64,000 nucleotides of DNA from Allolobophora icterica (GCA_963556255.1 OY744604.1:76772736-76836735), one strand, 5' to 3'. Shown: positions 42,701 to 54,735, counted from the stretch's first letter. The notes: generated by a model from the letters alone, not told the origin. Program-made: numbers and translations.

Positions 42701-45700
42701 ACAGTTCCATTTTACATGCACAAATAATGTATTTAATGTATGACCAAAGGATCAGATGGCGTGACAGTAGCTAAGAAATCTGGGTAACTGATGATGAAGC
42801 AGATAGTGAACGGAACATTGGGTTAACTTTACGCATAAACAATATTAACCTGTCAAAAGTTTTATTATCCTACGCCGCATGATTATCAATAATCTTGTTT
42901 CAAAAGTTGCAACTATAAACTCAAAGACAAAACACCGTATTTGATCTATAAGAAATTAGGTTGATGATCAATGTAGTATGACTCTGAACTGATAAGTAGG
43001 CCTACTTGAATCTTTGTGCTCACTGATGCTGCTATGCACTCGACCTCTAATCTGACACTTTAAGTAAATCTCGAATAAACTACGTAACCGTGAGATTTCT
43101 ACGCCGCCGAAAGAAAAATAAATCGCGGTTATTAGTTTTTTTTCGCAGCGTTCAGTTGAAAAAAATTGATAGGCAGACAAGGTCAGATTCGCTTCCAGGT
43201 CAAGTTCCAAGGGTCAGGCAAGTAGATAGTTATGCTGCTACAGTAACTGGTGTGAGACCGTATGGAAATAATGACACTAATTGCAGACTAATTGTTTGCA
43301 TTGCAGGAGAAACAACTGCCTCAACGGGTCAACATTCTGTTCACTGTAAGCTATTCTTTTAGCTCGATTAATAAAAGTTTGATTTGTTTTTTATGACGCT
43401 GTAAATTTTTAAATTCTGATTGCTTAATGTTTGTTTTGACATTTTTACCAACTGCAATGCATTTTCTCGAACATTGTTGACAAATCCTTCTCCATCGGAC
43501 TGATAGCTCAGTAGAAAGCGCCTTTAAATTAGCTCTTATAAGATGCGATATGAAAGTGTTCTGTTACATTGCATTACACTGGCTTGCTGAGTGTAAGACG
43601 TAGTTCTGTATGAATTGAAATGTAGTATCATGCATTCACCTCTGTTATTGCCGATTTTAAGAGTTTTGCAGAGTGGCTCTGACCTGGGAGTAGTTTTCTT
43701 GGACAGGAGCTATATAAATGCTCCGAAAGAATGAATTTTTGAGACGTATGACCGCATCTGTAACCAAAACTGCATGCTGGATATTATTGCGCATAGGCCT
43801 ACATTTAAAATGTGCAGCTCTTTAGGCTATTCGTTTTCATGAACAGTTGTTTCAGCACTTAAACAAGCGTTCAAATTGTATTGTATTGTATATTGTATTG
43901 TATTGTATTCGGATATTTATAAAGCGCTTCTAGTGGGAGGGCCATTCAGAAGCGCTCCCAGTGCGATAGACCCCGAGAGAAAAAGCAAGTTTTAAGAAAC
44001 TTAAAAGAGGAAGAGACGCTACCTGAGAGAATAGAAGAACGAACAAACGGAGGAAGCCCATTCCAAAGAGCAGGGCCAATGGAAGCAAACGACCTAGATT
44101 GAGCCAGAGAAGTCTTGACACGGGGAACGAGGAGGTCCAACGGTCAGATGAACGAAGAGAACGAAGAGAAGCCGCAGAGTGAGGGCGATGAAATAAGTCA
44201 CATAAATATTTTGGAGCGAAACCAAGCTGAGCCTTAGAGACAAGGATGAGGACCTTAAATTGGATGCGGGCAGAAAGCGGGAGCCAGTGGAGTTCTTCTG
44301 CCATAAAGGTGGTGATATGAGAGAATCGAGGAAGACGGGCAATTAATCTAGCAGCAGCATTGAGAACGGACTGAAGAGGAGCAAGACGGACTTTGGGAAG
44401 ACCAATGAGGAGGGAATTGCAGTAGTCAAGTCTAGAGCAGACAAATGCATGGACAATTGAAGTGAAAATTTGAGATGACAGAGAGCGACGGATAGCTCTA
44501 AGGCGCCTTAGGTGAAAATAGGAAGTGCGAGTGAGTTTGGCAATGTGTTCAGTAAAGGTGAGAGAATTGTCAAGGGTCACTCCTAGATCACGAACGCTAG
44601 ACGAGAAAGTGAAAAGCGGAAACCTTTGAGACAGCACAGCAAAGTCGAATTTTTTAAGTTGCTGAGGAGTGCCAAACCAGATAAACTGGGTTTTTGACGA
44701 ATTGAGGGAGAGGCGATTGCAAGACATCCAGGTATGGAGATCATGAGAAAGGCTTCGATGCGCTGAACAAGAAGAAGTTTAGAGGAAGGAGGCCCATGGA
44801 CATAAGCCTGGACATCGTCAGCAACGAGATGGCCTGAAGCCCCATGGATGGGGAAGAGAAAGGGGATACCAGCCGTATACAAAATAAAGAGCAGAGGGCC
44901 CAGAACAGAGCCCTGCGGAACACTGAGTTTAATAGGGACCCACAGAGTTCTAGATTCACCAGAGATAACCATCTGAGTGCGATCAGACAGGTATGACCGG
45001 AACCACTGGAGAGGGGGGCCCTTCAGACCGCAAGAGGTCTCAAGGCGCTGTAGAAGAATGGTGTGGTCAATCATGTCAAAGGCTGAGGAGACATCATATA
45101 GCGCCAGAAGGGTGAGTTCGGACCTATCAACAGCTGAATAAATTTCAGAAAGCAAAGAGAGGAGGGCAGTCTCAATGGAGTGGTGAGCCCTAAAACCTGA
45201 CTGAAAGGGAGGTAGAAGCCCAGATTGTTCCAGACAGGGAAGAAGTTGAAGAGATACAAGGGTTTAGGAGAGAAATGATAGATTAGAGATTGGACGGTAG
45301 TTTTGGCAGAGGTTTGTTTCAAGATTGGGCTTCTTGAGTGAGGGGAAAACAATGGCCCGCTTTTGCGAGGCGGGGACACAACCTTCAGAGAGGGACCTAT
45401 TAAAGAGATAAAGCCGAAATGGAGCAAAATCATCTAAAATGTCACTAAGACTGAAAGGGGGAAAGAGGATCTAATTCACAAGAATTTAAATTAACTGATG
45501 AAAGAACTGTACGAGGGTCCGAGTCCAATATGGGTCGGAAATCGTCAAAAGCAGAAGACGTTGTGGTAAACGTCGGCTGAGGAGCATCCGATGTGGAGGT
45601 CTGAGTCGGTCAGTCTTTTCCGTGAGCATAGTCAAAAATTCATTTGCGGAGAAGGCAGGAATTTCTGAAGGACGAGCAGGCCGGCCCAGCAGACCCGAGA

Positions 45701-48700
45701 TGGAAGACCAAAGGCGTCTTGGGTTTTTGAGATTGCGTGAGACCAGCTTCTCCCAGTGAGCAGCCTCGTTGCGATGGTAGAGACGATGAAGGGCACGAAG
45801 CTGGGTAATCCAAGCCAATCGGTAATTAGGATCCTTGGTCCGGCGAGAGCGTCGCTCCAAGCAACGGGTGCGACGGCGAAGTTTATGACAGTCGGCGTCG
45901 AACCAGACGGCCAATGGTCGATGACGGGTCTTTACTTGACGACATGGAAGCATGGAATCCAGCAGACTGGTAACGGTGGAGGTGTAGAGATCAAATAATT
46001 GAGGATCCGTGAGAATGTCAAGTGCAGGACCCGGTGACGAGAGGAGAGAGTCTCTGATAGCGACGCTGAAAGCCTGAGAGTCAAACGATTTCCATCCTCG
46101 CATCTTCCGAATGGAGTGGATTGGCTGTAGGTGAACTGATGGTAGAGTAAATTTGAGATACGAATGATCGGAGATCGTAGGAGGAAGGATGAGAAGGTCC
46201 GTAACTTGGTCGTCATCAGAGGTAATGACGAGATCAAGCCATCCACCAAGTTGATGTGTGGCTTGATTGACGTGCTGGCGGAGGCCAAACTGAGTGAGAA
46301 GTTCGAGGAATCGTAACGAAGTAGGAATGGTAGGGTCCTCCAGGTGTAGGTTGTAGTCGCCGAGAATGAGGAGTTGAGTATTGCGAGTGACAAGAAACTC
46401 AAGGACAGAGGAGAATTCTTCGAAGAACTGAGGAGTAACGGTAGCCGATCCAGGTCTATAAACCGTGAGGAGGGTAACTGAGCCGCGAGGCAAGGCGATG
46501 CTCAGACACAAAGCTTCAAACGTGGTTGGCGATGTGTCGAGTGAGACTTGCGTGACCCGTAGAGATGACCGGAAGAAGGTCACGATGCCACCACCACGAG
46601 CCGGACGACCATCAGGATGAGGTGGACGAGGGCAGTCACGAGAAGAGTAACCCGACGGAGTCGCTCGTAGAATCTGAACGTCATCGGAGTCCTGGTGCCA
46701 GCTTTCAGTTACAGTGAAAACGTCAAGCTGATCCTGAAGAAGAGACTGAGAAACGAAGGCGAACTTTTCAGATAAGGATTGGGCGTTCCAGGAGGCAACC
46801 CGTAGGCCTGAGGAGTGAGCGAGCGGAGGATGAGACGAGTCGGTTGGGTGAAGATCATGCAAGTCCACTCTTGGAGAAGAAGCAGGAGAGTATGATGAAG
46901 AATCGGAGGTCGTCAGCATCGGCTCATGAAGACACGAGGTACGAGGTGTTTGGTTGAAGCGACTGCTGGCAGGGCACCATATCTGATACATGAAGAGGAT
47001 CTTGCGTAGACTACGAGTAGGATGAACGGATGATGACCAGAAAGACCAAAGTTGTTGAGAGGAATAGACGATACGCTCCATACTGATGAGAGCGTAGATC
47101 GGTGATGTCAAAGAGCAGGCCCGCGGGCCATTTCTGGCCCGCCGATGATTTTTTTCTGGCCCGCGGCTGTATGCCTAAAGACTAAAAAATTTGAGAATAA
47201 GTGTTCGATTTTTTTAATTTTTCACAGTCAATACCAAATACATAGAGTTTTTTGCTAATTACCTACATCATTTGACTGTTTCTGTGTTAAAAAAATGCAC
47301 CATTTAAGACTTAGTTTTGCAAAATTATCTCACCGAGCCTCGATCCCTACCACATTTTGCTCAGGAGCCTTCGACACCTTGGCCCGCCACTTGCTGGAAA
47401 GTAATGCCACTGGCCCGCCACTGAAAAAGGTTTGACACTCCTGGCGTAGATGATGATACTAGCGCATACACCAAAGTCCCAGCATGCATCTGACCGAAAC
47501 GTTAAATTCAAACGACGGAGTAGCAAACAAATGAAGTTTTCAAATCAATTTGCGTTTTACATCCAGTTTATAATTCACGTGGCTGTCGAGTGAAATTTTG
47601 TCCGAAGACTGGCAAGAAAAACCACGATAACTTTAATAAAGTCGTCGAGATAAACGGTGAAACGAGCGAAAACTTACGCCGTTTACCCGGCATGCTTCGG
47701 AACAAACATTCAGTTCAGACGACGCAACAGTCAAACAAATCGATTATAAAATCAACTTTCGATCTAAATTAAGTTTTGGATAGCAGTAGCTGTCGTTGAA
47801 ATTAAATCCGAAAGGTTGACAAGAAATATCCACACAAACTGAACTTAAGCCGAGATAAATGACAAAAGAACGAAAGACCAACGCACTGGCGTGTGTACAC
47901 GACGAACGCAAAACACAAATTAACATGACACATTGTCTACCTATCCGATAAATGCAAAATCAACTTTTATAGTTATATTTATATATCAAGCATCGTACAT
48001 GTACATAGGCCAGCACGTTACATCAGTTCTGTAGTCGAGGGTATACGCGGGTATACAGCGTGTACTCACCTCTAGAGACCGTATACTCACCTCGCAAAAT
48101 ATTTATATTTCGTGCCTATAGAATTATAGAGTTCTATGTCCACTTTTTTGAAAAATCAAAATGCTATATCCGTTATCAGGATGACATGGGCTATGTCCAG
48201 AATAGTCAAGCTTAACTGTAGACACTTTCTTCAGCGCTATCTGTCAGGATCATATAGTTCTATGTCCACGAATGTGGTCAGTATTTTAAAGTATTTTTAG
48301 TGCTACAGAGGTACAAGTCCTCATCCAATAGAATGAATTATTTTCTATCACGTGCATGTTCGATAGATCCGCGATGAAGTGACTTTTGAAGAATTATATT
48401 ATAAGGCGTTATGTCCATAGCCAATACCAGTGAGAGATCTGAACACGTGACTTGGACTTATATCCCTATAGTTCTCACGTTGTCTGCAATCATGGCGTTG
48501 CGTGAACTTTTTAATGTTATACAGCTCTATGTCCATCAATAGTCAACCCTGCCATAATCATATCAAAATTTATTCATATTCAGTGTACAGTATAATAAAA
48601 AAAAACATTATAGTCATACTAGGGGAACACAGCGTTGTCCAAAAAATTTTAATTTAATTGCCATCAATGAAATAGCGCGAAACATTTTCGTCAGCAAATC

Positions 48701-50021
48701 TAAGAAATCGTTTTTCTCGGTTTTCGAAAAAGTGGACATATAACTGTGTAATTCTATAGGCACGATTTATTAATATCAAAACACTATAGGGCATACTCGC
48801 AAAGTACTGTAGCTTATACTCACCTCTAATTTGTTTCGGAAAACAAATTTTACCACTACAGCCCTGCGTAACATAAAATAATCTGGAGTCAGGCTGTAAG
48901 GAATTTCAGCTACTTTCATAGAAAAGCGCCTACACTTGATGATAAAAATTATCAATCAACACATAATATATCACTGTCGCCATCGTCTCAACTATCATCA
49001 TCATCATCATCACTATTACGAACAGCATAATTAAATTTACATCTGCTTACATTAAATTTAATTTTGAAACATTTCCTATAACTACACCTACACGTAAAAG
49101 GTGCAATTTATAGTTTTCTTTCAGCTATAGGAAGGTTTGTCTTCTCCAGAGACGCTGAACAGAAATCGCCTCTTAGTATATGATTTGAACTTACGTGAAG
49201 GCTACATAAACCTTCAGAACCTAACATCTTTAGGGTTCCATAGACGTAGGTCTAACTCGTCATCACTGTACAGCCCTTACAATCATCAGCCCTATATATT
49301 TGCTCCTATACAATGTCGTAGGCGTGGATTTGATAGTGTTCTTGTTATGATGTTTAGATCAAGTTTCTACTGCCGTTGTCAAAAACAACTCATCATTTTT
49401 GATCGGCTTCAAAGGGAACACACATCACATTAACCGGAATAGAAAATATTCAAACTTATGTGTGATTTTCATTTTTAGATTTCAATTCATTATTGTTGGC
49501 AATCCTGGTGGTGGGAGTCCTGTTATTCATCTCAATTTCAGCGATCGTCCTGCGCTTCACCGCTTGTAGGAAAACAGAAACAGGTTAGCATAGATTTTCA
49601 AGCCATCTTAAGTCGCATCTCTAGATATCTGTTAGACAGGTATGCTTCTGCGCCAATAAGAGGTTCTTATAAGTGATGCTGGATACATTGGTAAATACAC
49701 AAAATATAAATAAGCGTCTATTGTTTTGGTATTACTGTAAAGCTAGACTCTCTGTTAGGTATTTTCATTGCAGAACTTGTTGAAGACATTCCTCTACGCA
49801 ATCAGCTCTTAGAAGACGCAGAGAATACTATCAGTCCAGCTGAAAGGATGTCTCCTGCTGCAGGTCCTGCATGCGAAGAGGTAGATCCTCAGAACGCATC
49901 AGACACGTCTCCAGAGGATCAAACGACTGGAGGTTCTGCGCCGGAGAACCAGTACAGTACCTTAATGATGCATAAAGGAAAGATTCCCTGCAATTACGAA
50001 GCAATACATATTCCTTCCTAA
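39750..50021 (+). CDS. receptor copy B: intact two-Ig membrane receptor with ITAM-like tail
   Basis: Six phase-1 exons: 39750-39795 (signal MNPCWIILVVAELSF), 40205-40528 (Ig1), 42319-42672 (Ig2), 43307-43345 (stalk), 49479-49583 (membrane helix) and 49774-50021 (tail). The exon sum is 1116 bases, giving 371 aa with no internal stop. The first two residue blocks match copy A closely. The tail keeps YSTL, ten residues, then YEAI. Introns hold a Helitron-like insertion (intron 2), a 3.2-kb LINE with a hAT inside it, and a MITE (intron 4). All are outside exons and splice sites, consistent with selection to keep the coding exons. Architecture suggests an activating-type surface receptor in immunity or self/non-self recognition; ligand and pathway are inferred, not shown. 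Confidence 0.85.
40205..40528 (+). CDS. copy B exon 2: Ig domain 1
   Basis: Starts ETFGFLKVVPENAAVIEG (first codon split). Landmarks: Cys in VVMKCQTN, Trp in TIFWRAP, Cys in SDTCYVNN, and GTQYICQEG. The differences from copy A cluster between the Trp and the third Cys (TKNLAARISIGERIAKEWSD against TESLPTKISIGQRMDKEWSE), where C to D strand loops lie, while the end is almost invariant. Confidence 0.9.
40538..41750 (+). mobile_element. Helitron-type 3' end joined to an LTR/gag-like segment
   Basis: The right end has the hairpin CCCGGGCAACGCCGGG, eight bases, then CTAG followed by T, the standard Helitron terminus. The left end starts at TGTAACGAACGGGTCTGTTC, which looks more like a retrotransposon LTR start, with a TATTTAAGG box near 40735. 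From 41249 an open frame reads MADSQYRELQSELSEIFGLM, a gag-like coiled-coil N-terminus, and runs into a GGT-rich stretch. The copy A intron lacks all of this between GGTAAA and TCTTCTAGCTTAAATATCG. Either a Helitron captured a retroelement piece or two insertions are stacked. Confidence 0.6.
42319..42672 (+). CDS. copy B exon 3: Ig domain 2
   Basis: 354 bases, open throughout. It shows NCSTNIRAQDGNVSS, TITAELLCSLRFCGNWSP, MMEWRKEGSQEVISTGV, LNSILTLPDTDTDNLA, YICTVRFDKS and YSYSWTSPIISFMGG. Extra cysteines (PNCSTN, RFCGN) could form a second disulphide. The copy A partner is frameshifted. Confidence 0.9.
43307..43345 (+). CDS. copy B exon 4: short stalk
   Basis: A 39-base phase-1 exon coding GETTASTGQHSVH between acceptor TTGCAG and donor GTAAGC. 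It aligns with the ends of the 81-base copy A exon and lacks its Thr/Ala triplet run. Confidence 0.75.
43872..47099 (-). mobile_element. CR1/L2-like LINE, 5' end hit by a hAT element
   Basis: On the minus strand the 541-residue frame at 47111-45486 carries an APE-type endonuclease: LRVASWNAQSLSEKFAFVSQ, TVTESWHQDSD, ILGDYNLHLEDP and TISDHSYLKF. RT follows in shifted frames: SAFDMIDHTILLQRLE, PQGSVLGPLLFILYTAGI and VADDVQAYVHGP (catalytic ADD kept, first residue Val). Then come RDLGVTLDNSLTFTEHI and LDYCNSLLIGLPKV. The 3' tail is (ATACA)n at 43872-43911 after GCGCTTTATAAATATCC. ORF1 is missing. Frameshifts between endonuclease and RT make it inactive. It lies antisense in intron 4 of copy B. 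Confidence 0.92.
47100..47443. mobile_element. hAT MITE (GGCCCGC type) inside the LINE, exact 8-bp target duplication
   Basis: Starts CGGTGATGTCAAAGAGCAG and ends AGGTTTGACACTCCTG. Both flanks are GCGTAGAT (47092-47099, 47444-47451). The repeated word GGCCCGC occurs throughout the 344 bp. This class with TGTCAAA ends is widespread. It split the 5' part of the LINE, so it is younger. Confidence 0.9.
47452..48110. other. non-coding within copy B intron 4
   Basis: May include a short remnant of the LINE 5' end just after 47452. Otherwise nothing recognised; three copies of TACTCACCTCT occur at about 48063, 48084 and 48831. Confidence 0.4.
48111..48764. mobile_element. 654-bp MITE with about 45-bp terminal inverted repeats
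   Basis: The left end is CGTGCCTATAGAATTATAGA and the right end mirrors it (TGTGTAATTCTATAGGCACG). The mirrored stretch extends through GTCCACTTTTTTGAAAA. Non-coding. A second copy sits at 58256-58917. The flanks share ATTT only, so target duplication length is uncertain. Confidence 0.85.
49479..49583 (+). CDS. copy B exon 5: transmembrane segment
   Basis: 105 bases, phase 1 to phase 1: YFNS, the helix LLLAILVVGVLLFISISAIV and LRF, then TACRKTET. A Cys just inside the membrane (TACRK) is shared with copy C and could be palmitoylated; copy A has Ser there. Confidence 0.88.
49774..50021 (+). CDS. copy B exon 6: cytoplasmic tail with ITAM-like tyrosines
   Basis: ELVEDIPLRNQLLEDAENT, PAERMSPAAGPACEEVDPQN, then ENQYSTLMMHKGKIPCNYEA and IHIPS before TAA. 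YxxL and YxxI are ten residues apart. Both tyrosines and their +3 residues survive although the spacer between them has changed, which suggests selection on the motif. Confidence 0.87.
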
Positions 50022-53000
50022 GAGCCACGATGATCTTTGTACAGCTATTTAGATCCGGACAAATGGACCTACTTTCGTTGAAAATGCGCTTTCTTTGAAA
50101 CACAATTTTTTTCTGCAACCTGCGTTTAATATATTCCCATACAGATTAGAGCCTATTTTATGCCGATAAAGCTTCATTTTGTGTCCTTGCGGCGTTTTAT
50201 AAATGCATCAATTAAAAAAATTGATAATAGTGAAACTCAGGGGTCTTATTTTGTCGATGTAGGCTAGTCTTGCTTTGTCATGTAATCAGATCTCCAATGA
50301 TGCACTGTTTATTTTTGCTGTGTAAATACGCTTTCAATCAAATCTGTCAGTATGCATGCAGATGCAAGAAGCATGCAAGCATATATCCCTGAGATTTTGT
50401 GACGATTTATAACCAACTGAACTTAAATGTAGGCCTAATGTATTTTTCGGTGTACACACAAGTCTATGTCTATATGAGCAAATATAGTCAGGTAATAGAT
50501 TTACAATGCATAGCCCATGTTGCTCATACTTTGCGTTTGATAATTGTGTGTGAAAGGCAGTTAAATGGGGGCATATTAACTGCAGTTAGGTAGTTAAGTA
50601 CAGCTCTGTAGGCCTAGCAGTAATGCTCAAATCCGGTTGAATGTAATTGCATTTATCAGAAAGTAGCAGCTCTATTTTTGTCAACATTTTCTGTTTTTCT
50701 GGGACTGACAGTTTTAGAAATTCAAGTTTTTAGCTGAATTTGTATTTGATGATTTTATGTTGGTTTGGTGTTTGTGTGTTCTATCGGTTGATGACTTGTG
50801 CATTAAACTCTGGCGTGATAGAAGTTACTAACTAATAATAATAGTTTTTAAAGTAAAATGTGAAAACATCGTGGATCATACTGTATTTGACAGATTCCTG
50901 GTAGATCAGCTATCTCGGTCTATAATGGCTTGTTGGTATATGATAAGCAGCTTGATAAAACATCAAAGGTTGCTTCTTTTACTTTCACAAGCCCTGATAA
51001 TTTGGCAATACCAGTGTTAATTGCGCTATGAATCATATACCCTAAGGGATTACAGTTTTAGGCCTATTGGACATCCAGCAAGAAGTGGAGAAACCAGGTC
51101 AACGATAATATGTTCCGAGAAACCTGCTGCTATTGTGAAATCGCACGAATTTTTATTCATGAGGAGACAGCCAGTTGGTATCTAATATTCGCAATATCCA
51201 ATACCATAGATTACGATAATTTACCCATTTTTCTCATTTGAACTTCTAATGAGTTTCTATTTCGAAATGAATTTACGTCACAACGATGCAGAAGATGCAA
51301 CATGCGCTGGAATAGCCTGGACATTTTGATAGGGAGATAAATGAGCTTTCTTATTTGTACTTAATGAGCCGAGAGATATGTGTAGCTTTTTAAGTAAAAC
51401 GTCTTAGAATAGCCAATGTATATGTGTAGGAATATTAAGTAATCCAATAACTTAGAGATTTTTTATTATGAGTTGAAATAGAACTGCTGTCTGTATAACC
51501 CACTATCTTGATTGTGCAACTCGATCACTAGACTGTGAAATGGGCAGCAGAGAACCAGATTCCATTTGGATGAGCTAATCCTAGTGAGACATGATGATGG
51601 TACATGGCCTCAATCATTTATGACACCAAAAATCACCAGTTGAGGTCTGGGGTAGGAGCAAATATATAAATGTATGGCGTGATTGGAGATAACAGTTGTG
51701 AGAAGATTGAGTTGACATAGAAGAATATGCTAATAGCACACAGCGCTTATATACTTGTATGGGCGTCAGCGTTTCCGTGAAAGGTACATTATCAGAATTC
51801 GACATAAAAACAGTATTGAACAATCAATACTTCCAATTAATTTCAAGCACGCTTACCTTCTACATTTGGTCCTAAATTCGTCTGCTTTGGTGTGACAAAT
51901 AATGACCTAAACATTTTGTGTGAAATAAGACTTACAAGCCCTTATGATTTTGAATAGCACTTGCTTGACTGGCCTAATAAAGCAAACCGTTCGAAACTGC
52001 TGGCACCGAGTAGATGAAGTAGCGGTTGCAGATTTTGAGAGAAGAGGAAAATGTATGTCAATGTACAGAAATATACGAAGAAGAGCGAGCTGGACAGTGA
52101 TATAACTGGCGAGTGTAGAAGGGTTTTGAACACATTATAGGTAATAGATGCATTAAATTGTAATGGATGCACTAAGCCAATTGTAGTGAGCATTAATTGT
52201 GCAGGAAGTTTTATAATCAAGTACGAGGCTGCTGCATGACAAAAGCAATCTGTATACTGCAATCTATAAACTGCAACTAGCACAGTTTATTCAGCAATAT
52301 GTCTGTACAGACTTAGACTCAATAGGCTACGTGTAAGGTAGTATTATTATTTAAACATAATGAGCCTATAGATATGTCCGCGTTCAATTTGCGCCTAGAT
52401 AAATAACTGTATGAATTAAGCGTTACATTTAGAAGTGAGAATGGAGCTTTAAAGAGTTACAGGCAAGAATGAGCAAGAACTTTACTATGTTTACTGTGTA
52501 TTTCAGCTGATGTCCAATTATTATGTCTACATTTACTGGATACATAGCTAAGCTTTTAACTGATTGACTCGCATTGGAAACTATGCTAAGGAAATTATAG
52601 TATGGAGTCCTCTAAAATGCGTTTTTAATACGAAGCTGTATTAAAACAAAGTTCTTTGCTAATAAAGTTCATCAAGATTGCCATACATTTATCTGTTAAA
52701 TGCCTGCTCAGGAAACTCGCTTCTTAACCCCGCCACATTAATGCCGACTCCTTTGTTCACTTTAACGAAACAGAGAAATCGTGACGAAAATCAAGTGAAA
52801 CCCATGGAATGAAGAAGTTTCCGTAGCCCCCCCCCCCAATCCCATTCTTTTCTTTCTGAACGTATGACCTAATCAATGTAGATATAATCAAGTATTTCAT
52901 TAAGAACGATTGCAGAAAACATTTTGAAGTAAATCTATACCGTGTGGTGATGATAACAAAAGTCGCTTATTTGATTTTACAGTACAAGAAATAAAATTTA

Positions 53001-53025
53001 AAAAGTTATTTCTAAGTTATCCAAA
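50022..53025. other. 3' flank of copy B, no gene seen
   Basis: Matches the 3' flank of copy A up to about 52320, then AT-rich sequence with a C run at 52829-52839. No supported gene. Confidence 0.55.
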
Positions 53026-53169
53026 ATGCCAAAAGAAAAGGGTGCGGAATGGATTTACGTTACTTTGATAAATGAGAGTGTCAAAAACTCAGCATTGGCT
53101 AAATCGAAATGCATTTACTGTGAGAAAGTTTACACTATATATTATATAATCTATACCTATAAAGTTTAG
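53026..53169 (+). pseudogene. BED-type zinc finger start of a hAT transposase
   Basis: A 47-residue frame starts MPKEKGAEWIYVTLINESVK and goes on ALAKSKCIYCEKVYT. The aromatic pair at the start followed by CxxC is the first half of a BED finger, the N-terminal DNA-binding domain of many hAT transposases. The His pair and all the rest are missing, so it is a truncated relic. Confidence 0.55.
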
Positions 53170-53604
53170 TTTTTTATTGTGTTAGTTTAGTCAGCATGGA
53201 CTTATGTAAACTTATGTTTAAAATTTAAATTTGAAAAGATTTCAATATTTTTAATTTTTCAATTTCTTATTAAACCAAACTTATAAGATATAAAATAATT
53301 GTTGTAGATTGATGTTATTTAGTGCATACTAATAAAGTTGTGTTATTTGCTAAATAGATTCTGTAAATAAGGTTTTAAATTTAAAATTGCAGTAGGGTCT
53401 ACAAGATTCGAGAAACTCAAATTATTTTCTTTTGTCGTTTTTTTCCGTTTTTTCCCATTTTTTAAATTTTTTTTGGAAAAAACCACGTTTTTCCGTTTTT
53501 TATTTAGTCTCTATCGTTTTTAACAACTGCGTAAACTAGAACAATCTGGTCAGTAGGCCTATGTAGAGCATTGTGGCAAACCTCCGTAGAGAACCATTTA
53601 CCAT

Positions 53605-54735
53605 AGTGCAACCGTACGTTACCTCCCGGAATAACGTACGCGTACCGTACGTACGTTATGGAAAAAAATAACGTACGCGTACCGTACGGAGGCCCCCTAC
53701 GTTATGGAAAAAAATAACGTACGCGTACCGTACGCGTACGTTAAAAATGCCACAAAGTTATCTGATCATTCACAAAGAACCTCAATATAACTATAGTCTT
53801 ATAAGGTACGCGTACCGTACGCGTACGTCAAAAATAATCAGTTTAGCTCTATAGTATTGGTCTCCCCGTATGCAGGCCTAGTTATTTACGAACGGTACCG
53901 AAATTTAGTATTACCAATAAAATGACCACTGGCACTGACCATCCTATAAAGTGTGCCATAAAATCTTAATATTCTTCACACTAGGGGGCCTAAACATTAG
54001 ACAGAATATTAACAATTTGAATTTAAAAGTTCGAAATTAGAGATCACTGACTGATGTAATGGCTGAAATTGTTAACGACCGTCAATCACCAACTATTACT
54101 GACTTTTCTTGTGCATAATGCTATGTATTTTATTTTCGTCATGAACTGATGTGAACGTACGGTAACGTACGGCATAATAACGCACGCGCAGGCCCGGCTC
54201 AAGACATTTGGCGGCCCTGGGCAAATCGGCGGCCCTAGGCAAACCGGCGGCCCTAAGCACAAAAAAGTTGAACTTTTTTTAGTCATTCACCACTTTTTAC
54301 GAATAATAATTAAATAATTTTTGAAAAATGGAAAATTGGCGGCCCCTAAAAATCGGTGGCCCTGGGCGGCTGCCCAGTTGCCCATATGGACGATCCGGGC
54401 CTGCGCACGCGTACCGTACGTCCGTTATAGAAAAAAATAACGTACGTACGGTACGCGTGCGTACCGTACGTACGGTCGCACCTTGCCATTTACTATTAGT
54501 GCAACAAACTGTAAATCTGGATTGCCACAGCCATCGTTTACACCATCACTACCACTATCATCATCACCATCGTCATCATCATCATCATCAGCATCAGCAG
54601 CATATGTATTTTATTTTCGTCATGAACTGATGTGAACGTACGGTAACGTACGGCATAATAACGCACGCGTACCGTACGTACGTTATAGAAAAAAAAATAA
54701 CGTACGTACGGTACGCGTGCGTACCGTACCTTGCC
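53605..54735. repeat. palindromic ACGTACGCGTACC array, tandemly duplicated
   Basis: Clusters of CGTACGCGTACCGTACGTAC at 53606-53830, 54154-54188, 54404-54475 and 54636-54730. Pairs are linked as mirrored arms around TTATGGAAAAAAATAAC. A block of about 260 bases (from TATGTATTTTATTTTCGTCA at 54122 and again at 54602) is directly duplicated with its CAT-rich part. CpG density here is far above the surrounding sequence. Confidence 0.85.
54189..54403. mobile_element. hAT MITE (GGCGGCCC type) with a nearby empty site
   Basis: Starts CAGGCCCGGCTCAAGAC and ends GATCCGGGCCTG. Flanks are CGCACGCG on both sides (54181-54188, 54404-54411). The duplicated block at 54602 onwards reads ATAACGCACGCGTACCG without the element, an uninserted copy of the same site. 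215 bp, related to 36543-36771. Confidence 0.97.

Larger units (their letters stand above)
31480..52330 (+). repeat. tandem receptor unit B
   Basis: The start of this unit (31480-31790) repeats 21694-21980. The foldback element 31815-39549 then interrupts it, and homology resumes after 39549 with GGGCTGTGCTGATTGTGATG against GGGCTGTACTAATTACCGTG at 22025. It holds the intact receptor gene copy B. Confidence 0.72.

Noticed and set aside
47590..47772. 60-residue open frame
   Set aside because: No recognisable domain; inside a copy B intron with no splice support.
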